A stretch of 64,000 bases of DNA from assembly GCA_018697195.1 (NCBI GenBank), contig CM031857.1, positions 61,249,774-61,313,773 of the forward strand, read 5' to 3'. Shown here one piece after another: positions 38,865 to 50,089 of this stretch. Under the pieces are notes generated by a model that searched no databases, was not told the DNA's origin, and saw nothing but the letters and a program-made list of their open reading frames with translations. Origin of the DNA: Certhia americana. Taxonomy: Eukaryota > Chordata > Aves > Passeriformes > Certhiidae. Position 1 is the first letter of the stretch; the number at the start of each line of letters is the position of its first letter. A program made the position numbers and the translations under genes.

Positions 38865-39452
38865 ACTTTCTTGCTTCGCACAAATCCTAAATTGAGCTGG
38901 AATAAAATTATATCAGTCACAGATGATAGTAATACATTTACTGTTCATTGTAATAATTTATCGTTGTTCACACCCCTAATCTTCCAAGCTATATGCTAAA
39001 TCCATATAATATTATTGGACTCTTTAGCTCTCACTTGACTCTCTGATGCAGCTGAATATTGTAGACCAATATTGTAAGAAGTTGCAATCAAAATCAAGTA
39101 AAAAGAAATTTTTTTTGGTGTGAAAATTTGTGCCCATTTTATTGGACATGCTATAGCAATAAGTTTCAGGAGTTAAAAGATAAAAATAGATCTTATTGTA
39201 GCAAAATAAAACTTCTGTCACAGACTTCCTCTGAGAGTTTTAAAACCCCCTCTACTGCCTTTGTTCCATCCTCTCCTGTTCTGTATTCTCTGACTTTTCT
39301 GTCATTTTTTCTTCATTTTTTTCAATAAAAAGTCTCATTTCCTTAGGGCAAAGGTTACTTTTTTTTCTCTATTCATATTCAGTTCTTTTGACTTATGTAG
39401 GTTGACCTGATACAAAAATTTTTAGGGCAAAAATCAGAAAAGCAAAAGAGAA

Positions 39453-39498
39453 AATATTATTAATATTAATAATAATAATATTAATAATAATAATAATA
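39453..39498. repeat. (AAT)n-type microsatellite, imperfect
   Basis: AATAATATT and AAT units in an imperfect array of about 46 bp. Confidence 0.9.
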
Positions 39499-40371
39499 GT
39501 TTCAGAAGACAATTAAATAAAAGAAAAATAATAAAGTCGGGAAAGGATGAGAAAATCTCTAAGAGGCCACAGACTTGGAACGACCATGAAGATACAAATT
39601 ATGCAGACACTATTTCAAAGAAAAGTAATGACAGGCAAAATACAATACAGCTCAGCAAATATTACTATAAAGCAATATATGACAAAAGATACTACATAGA
39701 AAAAAGAGACAGAAGAGTTTTACAACTGCTAAAGCAAAAATTCATCTCAAAAAACTCAGAAAATATTTAGAAAAACAAAGCTTTGGCAGCAAATCTTCTA
39801 GAAAAGTACAGCTGATCAAAAGAAGAAATATTTTGTAATCCATGCATGAATATTTTGAGTTTTGACCTCCATACTACAGATGAAATAGCCCAGTTTATGA
39901 GAACCAGACATGTACTAAATATGTTTGAAGAAAGAAGTGTGCAGATAAGTGCTTAAGCCCAAGTGAACAGACATCACATTCAATTGAGAAATGAAATGCA
40001 AAAAGACCAAGAAAATAGATCTTTCAAACCCCATGCATTTAATTGAACTAATAAACAGACTTGTCTTTTGCCTTAAGTAAAAATATAAGTATTTTTAATA
40101 AATAAACCAGTTAGTCCAGATTTAGATTTGTTGAATTGTTGAAAGAACTGCAGATGTTCTGCAGCATTCACCTCATATATTTCACCAAAATATTCAATTT
40201 CTGAGGTCAATTTTATTAAAATTGGGACAAAACAAAGGTTTCAGATGAGAAAAAAATATAAACAAAGATGTAACTCATAGACACAAGCTGGGCACTTTGT
40301 AATATAGAAATGTTTTAATTAGGTTGTATGGAGATTTTTCTGTACAGTATCTACAATGTGTATATATATTA

Positions 40372-40411
40372 TTATCTTTGATGCTTTTTAAATTATCTTT
40401 GATGCTTTTTT
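40372..40411. repeat. Tandem duplication of a 20 bp unit
   Basis: The unit ATTATCTTTGATGCTTTTTA occurs twice in direct succession (40372-40391 and 40392-40411), with a small change at the end where the second copy runs into a T homopolymer. Confidence 0.8.
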
Positions 40412-40642
40412 TTTTTTTTTTCATTGAGTGATAATGAAAATAAAGTAAGTGTTTCAGCAGGCCCCTATGCCCTTTGTCCTTGAGATTCTATATTTACAAA
40501 ACTTACTTGCACACCTTACCTGGAAAAAATCTAACAATGATAAAGTTTGTCCATGATTAGTCATATTTTCTTTAGTACTTATTTGAAGATGAATTTTATC
40601 TGTCTTTTCATCTGTCTTTTATTAAACATCTTTTATTTTTAG

Positions 40643-40674
40643 AACCTGCTCACAATGGTGATGCAAACATTCAG
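40643..40674 (+). other. Micro-exon-like interval, 32 nt (candidate)
   Basis: A long pyrimidine-rich stretch (about 40596-40640) ends in TTTTTAG at 40642. Thirty-two bases later there is CAG|GTAAAA. The interval is open in frame 3, with codons for PAHNGDANIQ after two leading bases. It has more G and C than its flanks. Both splice signals are good, but the length is not a multiple of three and I do not recognise the peptide. It could be a small exon of a large gene spanning the window, or chance. Confidence 0.22.
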
Positions 40675-42912
40675 GTAAAAAAGTGCATTTTTTTTCTTCA
40701 TTCTTTTTTGACAAGCTTGAATGAAACTTAAAAGCTGATTGTCCTATTCCTAAAGAACAAAGAACTGTAGATTTCCAAAAATGCAAAGATCAGATCTGAA
40801 AACATAAAATTTTAAACCATATATCTGCATAATGCTCATTGCCTGATCCAGTATTGGAACATCATTTTCTTTTGAGATCAAATTTGAGTAAGAGATAATC
40901 TTTGTGTTAGTGTCAAGGAGTGGTCAGCTGGTGATGCACACCTGCTTTTGTACAGTTCTGTATGCACTACAAAGTCTGAGCCAGGCAGTGTGCAGTGCAT
41001 ATAATCTGAGTAAGATAGCCAAGTGACACAAAACTTCTATTTTTCAAAGTCTTTTAGAACTGATAAAGATTTAATCAGTTCACATTGATTTTATGGCACT
41101 GTGTCCTGCTTTTTAATGACTAAGTCTGGTAGATTTTCACTTTTTATCAATCCAGACAAAGATGGGTGACATTAAAAAATAAAGAGAAAACTTGATTTTA
41201 TTTTTCTTTACATGGATTATTTTTGGTTAGAAAATACTGCAAAGAATATTACTTTGGAGTTAGAAGAGCAGAAAAATAAGTTAAATTTATGATATCCATT
41301 AACAATCAAATTAAAACTAGCATCACTATAAGGTAACATATAGAATCCCAGATGTATTGGGAAATTATTACTGAACTTGTTACAGAATTGTTACAGAAAC
41401 AATTACTGAACTTTTTACTCCTGCCTAGAATTTCCCTTATTTCACTGGGAGCAGTAGCTACTGAACAGGCAAATAAAACTTGCTAGGATTTATCTCATAA
41501 GATTTATTTATTCACTTTTAACAAATCAGTATGAATATAGGCACAGTTATTGCTGAAAGGATTTTAGACTACAGTCTCCTGTGACAGAATTGAATTACAA
41601 ATTTTAATTATCTGTTCTGAAGTGCTATACTATCAACAAATATAACTATGGAGAGTAAATCAGTAAGTTTTCTAAGTCAAAGTTATTTTTCTTCAACTTC
41701 TGGCTATTTGCACTACTGGCACATGGTTCCATGTCAGACACATCTGAAATTCAGTCAGTAAGGCACAACTATTTTCATATTTGGTTTCTAGGTATTCCAC
41801 ATTATTAAGCTATAGATAGTAGTTGCTCTCTCAGATGTTCTTGGAATCTCAAATGAAAACTATGCTGCTGATTTCCAGGAGAATAGATATTTATATTTCA
41901 TTTTCATATGTTCCTCTGGAAAATTATATTTTGCCCCTTGATTTCCTCACCCAGTTCCCTTCACACGGATTAATTTTGAAGGGCAGCCTTGGAATTGGCA
42001 TTTCAAACTTTTCAGATGAGAAAATCTTGAGAGGACTTCTTTGCGCATTCCAGAATAATTTATGCTGTTCAAAGTACAGGATGTCCAAAGGTCTTTTGTG
42101 TGGAATTACTCTCAGCTGGGAAAATCTCAAGGAACAGTAAAAACATGTCAACTCAATCCCACTCTGCTCTATAACATCTACTGGAGCTGAAATACAGTGT
42201 TTTCCAGAAATCTTAATTTTCCTGTTGGTGTAGAGTGTTCCATATTCCACTGACACATACCAGATAACTTTCAAAGGTCAGCAAAGAACTGTCTCTTTCC
42301 CTGTCCAGTCTGTTTTCTGCATGTCTGCATATTTTTTTGTGGAGAACTTGCAGGGTTACAGGAAGGCTGAACAGACAGGACGAGGCAGGGCAGAGAAAGT
42401 GATGCTGCTCACTGCTGTGCACCACTGAATGGAACCAAGGAAGAGTAGTGAAGACTAAAAAAGATATGCATATGCATGAACATGCAGATAACGTGGTGAA
42501 TTCTTTAAACAAATCTAGACAAAGGAAAGGAAACAAGCTGTTGTTACATCATCCCTGTGGTATTTCCTCGGAGAGCAGCCTCCCTCTAATAACGTACTAA
42601 ATTCTGTGTGTTTTTCAGTGGTGGCTGCATTTCAGGACTCTTAATGAATTTTGTAGTAAAAACCTGCTCAGTATACCTGTTGCTGGCAACATGTATTCAG
42701 TTTCATTTGCTCATGTCACATTCATTTATTGGGATTTACTTTCAGTTAAGACATTGTTTAGGTAGACTATGAATGGCAAAACTATCCACATAACAACAGT
42801 TCCTTCAAGTCAAGGACGATATCTTCATACAATTTCACTGAACTCCAAAAAAGTTCAGGAGTGATGTACTTGGCATTTTATATGAAGTTGGTGAAAGTCT
42901 CATGTAGGGCAT

Positions 42913-42934
42913 AAAAAAAAAAATTTTTTTTTTT
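42913..42934. repeat. Perfect A11T11 palindrome
   Basis: Eleven A are followed by eleven T. Such tracts disfavour nucleosomes and can extrude as cruciforms. They are also a common long-read error site. Confidence 0.85.
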
Positions 42935-44825
42935 CCTTAATTTTGAAAATGAATGTCACATACGACTGTGTTAATTCAATTGTTATTACTTACAATTTTA
43001 CAGTAATAAGGATGGTGCTCCAGCTTTCTTAATCCTGTGCTGATATATGAGCTCACCTCTCAAGAGATTTTTTTTTTAAACAGTGAACATACAAAGAAGA
43101 TAAATTTTAATGAGAGTTATTGTAGCTAGATACAAAAAGTTGTTTGCGCCTATGTATGGCTGTAATAAAAATGGAGGAAATCTGTCCTCTCAACCCCTGA
43201 GTGGCCAAATTCTGACAGTATCAAGCAGCCGGAAGCTTATATTGAGGAACATTCTTTCTCTGCAGATCTGTCTGCAGAGGTCTTGATGCATAGCTCTCTG
43301 CATCCATAGCTCTCTGTAGAACAGTGAAACCATACTCAATTCAACAAATGAAAGATTCAATCTGAAACTGAGAACAGCCCTTCTGGATGAAAGGAAATAT
43401 GAATCTGTATCTTCAAGATGGAAGATCTAGCCAACAACAAAACAGGAAAACAACCAAATTATCTCAATTTATTGTACCAGAATAGTAATTAAGTAATCTC
43501 TGGACCGGGGAAAAAAGGCTGTCACATGGACTTGAGATGAAAACATTTCCATTTCCATGTTTAATCAATGTCTAGATATTTTTTATTAGGAAATCACTGT
43601 CAGAAAAACAATTTAACCACCACACTTCAGAATGCCTCTTCCACAAATCAAGCAATAATAATTGTTCTGTGCAAATTACTAAATCTATAATCATTATAAT
43701 TATGTCTCACACAGCTGGCATTACTTATGGGTGGAAACACTCTGCAAGCTTGCCAGCTGCAATTGTGTGCACTGAGTGACAGAAGATTCCACTGAAGAGT
43801 TCAGCAGAACCACATGCTAAGGAGTCCAATTATGTGACCAAAAGTAAGATGTATATGTCCTGAGGAACTCAAATCCTTTCTGTATCATTGAATCACCAGA
43901 GAAATTACTGAACCACCAGAAATCCAAATAAATTGCTAAATTTTAACAGAAAATAAATATTTTTTTCTAAGGTTTAATGAAGCATTAGTGAGTGAAAAAG
44001 TGATGAGAAGGAATTAAAAAAGGTGCAGAACTTGCTGTTGCTGAGGGCTTATCAGGTGGACTGGATGTGGGACAACACTCCAGTGAAAAAAAAAGTGTCA
44101 TAAAAGTAGCCTTACAAGAGTGTTCTCTCTTTTTCCTTTTCTCCCCCTTGCTTCCTTTTCACTACACACTTAAAATTGCAAAATAACGTCTGCATTGTTG
44201 AACTTGCATTTGGGTTTGTTTGCACCTTGGTTTGGGCAGGGGACTTTAACATGGAGTTGTAACGCTAAGCTTGCATTCCTTGTCATCTTCCTTCATTATT
44301 TTAAATAGATTAGTTGTGGGACTCAATCATTTGTGGCTGATTGCTGCCTGATTTTCGATTCCTAACAATTGTGCTGCACCCTTTGAAATTGTTTCTGTCT
44401 TGAAATTGAGATAGCTGATAGTCCTTTTGCTGTGCCATCCTCATATATGCAGGAATATGAAGGGTAATACACATTTCACCCTTTCCTCCTACTCTAGCTT
44501 TCTTTTATGGCTGGTCATCTTACTTAGCTCTTAGGTAGTTACCTTTTGGTTTGACGACATTCTTTTGAAAAATTGCCGTTACCATTTTTAGTTAAAATAG
44601 ATAAAATAGAGGAATTTCTTTTATTTTTTATCTTGTATTTTAAATATTTTTTTTTAAATGCTGGTTAAATGCAATAGGAAAAATACAATATTATATTTGG
44701 ATTTATCTTATTTGTATGGTAATTAATTGCCTTTCCATTTTCAGGTACTTTCAAACAAGTTTTTAGTGTTTCCGAAATTTAAATTTTAGTTGTCTAGTTT
44801 CATCTTCATTGTATCACTTGTTTTG

Positions 44826-44851
44826 TTTTTTTTTTTTTTTTTTTTTTTTTT
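44826..44851. repeat. T homopolymer, 26 bases
   Basis: An uninterrupted T run. No retrocopied gene is recognised on its right, as would be expected for a minus-strand poly(A) tail. Confidence 0.9.
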
Positions 44852-46195
44852 CCTTAAAATGAGAACAATGCATTGTGTTCATTACATGCCATATTGATAA
44901 AGACAAGTAATTATTGAATACATAGTAATATGCATACTACATAACTGCATATATTTTAATGGCGTTTATAGCTAAAATAAGAATTTATATGAAATTAATA
45001 TCTTGAAAATTCTATTTAGAATAGGAACTCATTATAATGGATCACTTTCTGCCATCAAGTGTGGGAAGGTACTAGTATATGGAAATATTTTTTGATCTGC
45101 CCAAGAATATCAATGCCACAGCATGAATGTGGGTGTACTTGATTTACTTCATGTGTTTTGTTATGCTTACGTGTCTAGTAGCTCACCATTCCAGAACTGC
45201 TATGGGGAAATTCTGCAGGGAAAAAAAGATTTAGCTCAATTTATACCAAATTTATCTTCTTGTTAGTTTCTTTCAGAAGCAACCATCAGAATACAGGCAG
45301 GATAAGAAAAAATAAATTTTCTCTCAAGTTTTTATTGGTATCCTTCTCCCAGCACAGTTGGTTTATGTCCAAGAATGTGCATGTTTAACAGATTGCTTCA
45401 GACTCTAAGTCATTAATCTCTTCCTAGGAAACCAATATGCTACATAGAATTTAACAGTTTAATACCATAACTGAATTACATTCAATTTCTTTAACATAAG
45501 ATGACAGAACCATCAACACTGTGTTTCAGTTACTGTTATTCCTATTGACTCCTTGACCAGACTCTTTAGGGGATGCTTACTTTCTTAAGGCAACATGCAT
45601 TAAAATCAGTGAAAAGATGTGCTTTCAGTGCAATCATAACTAGGCAAGGCCTAAATTTGAGGGTCTGATCCTAAAAAAAACCCCCAAAACAGTATATTCT
45701 GACCATCATGTGTTTCTGCACATGATAATATCTAATGTACATATTGGTAGATAAGGAGGATGATAAACAGACCATTCTTTATTTTCTAATTTTGGTAATT
45801 TTTGTGGTGTTTATGATGCACTTGCTGCTGTCACTTCATCAAGGAAAACTTCAGTGAACTTCTCTGAAAAGTCATGTCAACCTGGACTATTTAGAAAAAT
45901 TCTGTAGTTATCTCTACACTCCACAGTTTTTAGAAAAAATATGAGGCCAAGCTGGCAGACAGTAATAATTTTTAACAATATAATTTTTTTTTTTTTTAAG
46001 ATGCTGTAATTAGAAAAATTTCAGGGAGCTACTTTGGGGGTTACAAGAAGAAAGTAACCCCAGAATCAAGGGTCCTATTTGTGATGCCCCTTCTTGAGCT
46101 TAGGTGGTTATTCACCTGATCTATAACACACCACAGTGGAATGTTGCTGTGAAAAATCTCACGTTTGGTTCTGCCTCAACGAGGTCAGAACTCAA

Positions 46196-46222
46196 TTTTT
46201 TTTTTTTATTTTTTTTTTTTTT
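46196..46222. repeat. T-rich homopolymer tract
   Basis: Two T runs are separated by one A. No adjoining element is recognised. Confidence 0.85.
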
Positions 46223-49200
46223 CTGTTTATGCATGGACACCTGTGATGGTTTCTCCAACTTTCACCACTGAGAACACGATGAGACATATGCTGCAAATGT
46301 TATTAGCCTTTCCTTACAGCAAGGTGCTTATTTTCTGAGCATTCTTTTGAGAAGTTAGTCACACTAAAAAATTTAGCTTTTAAGGATAGTAACAGTAACT
46401 CTAATATTAGACAAAATACAATTTTTACTTACAAAAAAAAAACCCGAGCCAAAAAACAACAAATCAAACAACCCAACAGGCTTTATTTTTGTGTTGGCCC
46501 AATCACTGAACACAACACATGCATCTCAGTTATCACATTTTTTTTTTTTCTTTAAATATTTGAGAACTCTGAAAATCTGAAATTTCTGATCAGATAGTCT
46601 TTCTGATCACTAAACATTCTTTACAAGGCATCCATCCATCAGAGGCATCCCACATCTCTATTGTTATATATTTCTCACTGAATGAAGCTAAGTTTCCAAA
46701 TAGCAGAAGAAATATTGTGCATCTCTTGTAAATCATGAGAAACATTGAGCAACATTTCAATGAAAACAAGACATACAATTTAAGCTTGATTTATTTTTTA
46801 ATTATTAGTTTCCTATTGTACCAGGCTGAATTGATTAGCATGGAGTTTGAAGATATGTTTTAAGATATGACAGAAAGGTTTTCTTTGCTTGTCTATTTTC
46901 AACATTCTAGCCAGAACTCATTTGTGCTTTGCTTTGGTGACTTAGGTCTCAAGCATGAATAGGAAGCCAGAGACAGACCATAGGAATTTTCACAGTGCAG
47001 TCTGCTAACCGACAGACGAAGGACATTCAAGATTAAGAAAAAAAGAGAAAAAATCTCTGGTGTGAGGAGCTTGGGCACTGGGGTCAGCTACAACTGTAAA
47101 TTTAGCTTCTGCAGAGGCTTGCTAAAAACTACAAAGACAAAAAACATTCAGGGGATGAACTCATCCTATTTCAAGCTTTTGCAGATGGTTGATTCTCTAG
47201 GTATACCACTTTTATGACCACCAGCTGAAGAACTGTCACTCACCTTGAAACAGCCAGCCAAACTTGTTTCACTAAAGGCCTTGATGATGCCCTTTTATGC
47301 TCTTTTCCAGCTTCTCTTACATTTTTTTTTCCACACATACACAGGTGGGTATTGAATGAATTATTTGAGAATATTGTTGAGAAAGAATTTCAGATGATTG
47401 GGAAATAAGAAAAAGAACTCGCCCCCAGGATGTATCCTGTCTAACTTCTTCTATTTTAATTTGATATTAGGTTCAATGTCACATCAAATAACAATTCAAA
47501 ACTGCTGCTAACAAAGTTCACTTCTATTATTTTCCTTTTGACAGCTGTTGCAGTAGTGTCTGAGGTGCTGATAGTGCATCATATATTTTATGTTTTCTAT
47601 TCCTTTTCAAAACCAAAAAATATCATGAATTTCTCTCCTTTTTTTCCTTTGTCCTTTGCAATGGTTAAACAGATTAAGAAAATGAGTGTAGAACTCCCCT
47701 TATACCCGATATATTACTTAATTTCTTGATACAATTTTGTTTGTTAATATTTTCACACAAATGAGAGATTACTGTAATTACTTCATACCATGGTTTGTTT
47801 ACTTATTTTTTTCTTACTAGTATCATATTTTTATTTCTACCTTGGAATGACAGAACATGTGCAATATCCATGTTTAGTTCCTCCATATAATTTATTAATT
47901 TTGCTATTTCTTTTACTGATGGTTTAATGTTTTGCTTTTTTCTTTTATTTTTTGCAATAGCTTCTAAACTACTGGAAAGAGTTACAGTGATAGAACAAGT
48001 TTTCTTTACATCAGATGGCTACATTTAGAAAAGCTATTAGACCACATCTCTGCATTACAGAAGGGTGGAGGGAAAGATGCAAGGCAGGCAGATATGCATA
48101 TGGAAAAGATGAAAAAAGGAGTAAAATTAAGGCAAAAAAACCCAAGACCAAAAAATTCTACTGCAAAACAGATACTCTAGCTAATCAAAACATTTGGAAA
48201 TATTTTTAAATAATGGGAAGTGAAAAGGAGAAAGTTACCATTGAAAAGGGAAAGGAACAGACAAAAATAAACCATCTCTACTTTTACTTCCAAGAAAAAG
48301 GCTTATTCCAGCATTATCTGTTGTGTGTTACTTTTCACAACCCTTAACTTGGCAACTGGTCACAAACGCTCTTACTACAAGGTATGCAGCTTGAGAATGC
48401 AGAGCTTATAAAACAGAACAGAACTGGTTAAAATGAAGAGTTTCAGAGTGGCAATGTTTTTTAAAAATTGCTTTTGAATTCCTCTTTTAATATGGTTGTG
48501 TTATAGGACAACATGAAAAAGTGATTTTTTAATGCATCATGAGTATCTTTGCCTGACAAAGATTATCCATCAGCAGTTGGTGAAGATGTCTGAATGCTAC
48601 TAATGATACATTAGTACAACTTCTCCCACTACTTTTTTAATACCTGCAAGGCATTTATATTCATGAGATAGATACCATTTTTGGTCAGACCTAGAAAGAA
48701 ACTTGTGTCTAACATATAAAGGTAATAATCAAGCATGTAGACAGAAACAAAGATTCATCAGCCTCCTCCCACTAGCAAATATCCATAGACCTCTTCTGAT
48801 TTATTTTTCCAGGCTCATCTCCCAATACATCTAAGCAACCTGACTCCAATTTCAACCTAGTAGCAGGTGTTAGTCTGAAAGGTGATATAGGAAAGCTATT
48901 TGTAACTGCCAACTTGAACAATGAACATAAGTTTCTTTTTTTTCTTTCTACATAAGGACATGCCTAATCTTTCTGACCTTCCTAAAGGGACCATCAACCC
49001 CACTTTAATACTGTGGCCCCTCTGAATAAAATAACTTTTCACATTCTCAAAACACAATGAGATTTCTTGACTAATTATAGTACATGCTTCATAACCAGGA
49101 AGTGTTGACTGATAGGACAGCTACTGGTATCTAGTGGGACACAGAAGCTCAGCAGACACTTCTGATGCCTCTCCCCTTATGACTGCTTGAAACTACCAAA

Positions 49201-49903
49201 ATATTAGCTTGCTTTCTCAGGGAAGTTTCAGCATTGTCAGCAAATTAAGTTCCCTATGTCATATTCCAGCAGACAGGACGATTTTGGAGAAAATAAACCA
49301 AGAAATGTAGGTCAAGGGGAGAAAAAAACAAAGGAAAAAAAAATTTTTTACACTTAATATTTTAAAATGTAGAAATGAAAAATGAAATAAATTAAAAAAA
49401 AAAAAAAAAGTCTTACTGTATATTGAGTGTTCTGGCTCCTATTGGCCTGATCATTTTGCCAGAGAGCCAGACAGAGTAGCCTGCTGAAGCACCTGGTTCT
49501 AGTTGCCAGGCTCTCCCCAGCATCCTCAAATGCAGCAACTCTCTAAGCTGCTCCCAGCTGCTGCAGTGGCAGTCTTCACTGTAATAACCATTGTTCCGAA
49601 GCACTAGTGGGATTTGTGCTGGGGTACTTTTAGTCAGCCCAAACATGTTCTAGATGGTAGGATTTCAAATTTCATGTCTATTCAACCAGGAGTTCACGTA
49701 GCAACTTCTGCTGCAGGCTTGTGTCCTGAGGGCTGTTATGTCATGAAACTGCCAGCATAACTGGAAGATAAAATCTTTACATGAGCCCAGCTGAACATTT
49801 CATAATCTTGGAAGCTTGGTCCTGAGAGCTGGTAGCCCCAGGCATTTGCACACTGTAGAATTAAAAAGAAAACAAACTTAGAACATTCAATAACCCTACA
49901 GAA

Positions 49904-50089
49904 AAGGAAGGAAGGTGCGGAAGGAAGGTGCGGAAGGAAGGAGGCACAGAAGGCGCAGAAGGAAGGCACGGAGGGAAGGCGTGGAAAGAAGATGCGGAAG
50001 GTGCGGAAGGAAGGTGCGGAAGGAAGGGAGGTGCGGAAGGAAGGAAGGAAAGGAGGGAGGGAGGGAGGGAGGGAGGGAGGGAGGGAGGA
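49904..50089. repeat. Purine-rich array 2: GGAAGGTGC-type units, then (GGGA)n
   Basis: GGAAGG units are spaced by TGC, CGC, CAC or CGT elements (49904-50050), followed by about nine GAGG/GGGA units (50051-50089). The unit is the same type as in the array at 38560, on the same strand, but with the (GGGA)n block on the right instead of the left. Most spacer elements here read TGCGG or CACGG where array 1 has CGCGG, as expected if CpG sites have decayed. Open frames across it on both strands are artefacts of the repeat. Confidence 0.93.

Larger units (their letters stand above)
38865..49903. other. Long unique AT-rich stretch without recognisable genes
   Basis: About 11 kb without a convincing gene or known transposon. 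It contains simple repeats and one micro-exon-like interval, listed separately. The part from about 49430 to 49860 is richer in G and C and looks different in composition, but I do not recognise it. Confidence 0.55.

Noticed and set aside
38534..38920. Open frames of up to 128 codons, Pro/Ser/Phe-rich or Arg/Lys/Glu-rich
   Set aside because: They are translations of the GGAAGGCGC array in different frames. There is no protein evidence.
43270..43320. Short repeated word catagctctctg, twice
   Set aside because: Only two short copies. Too little to call a repeat family.
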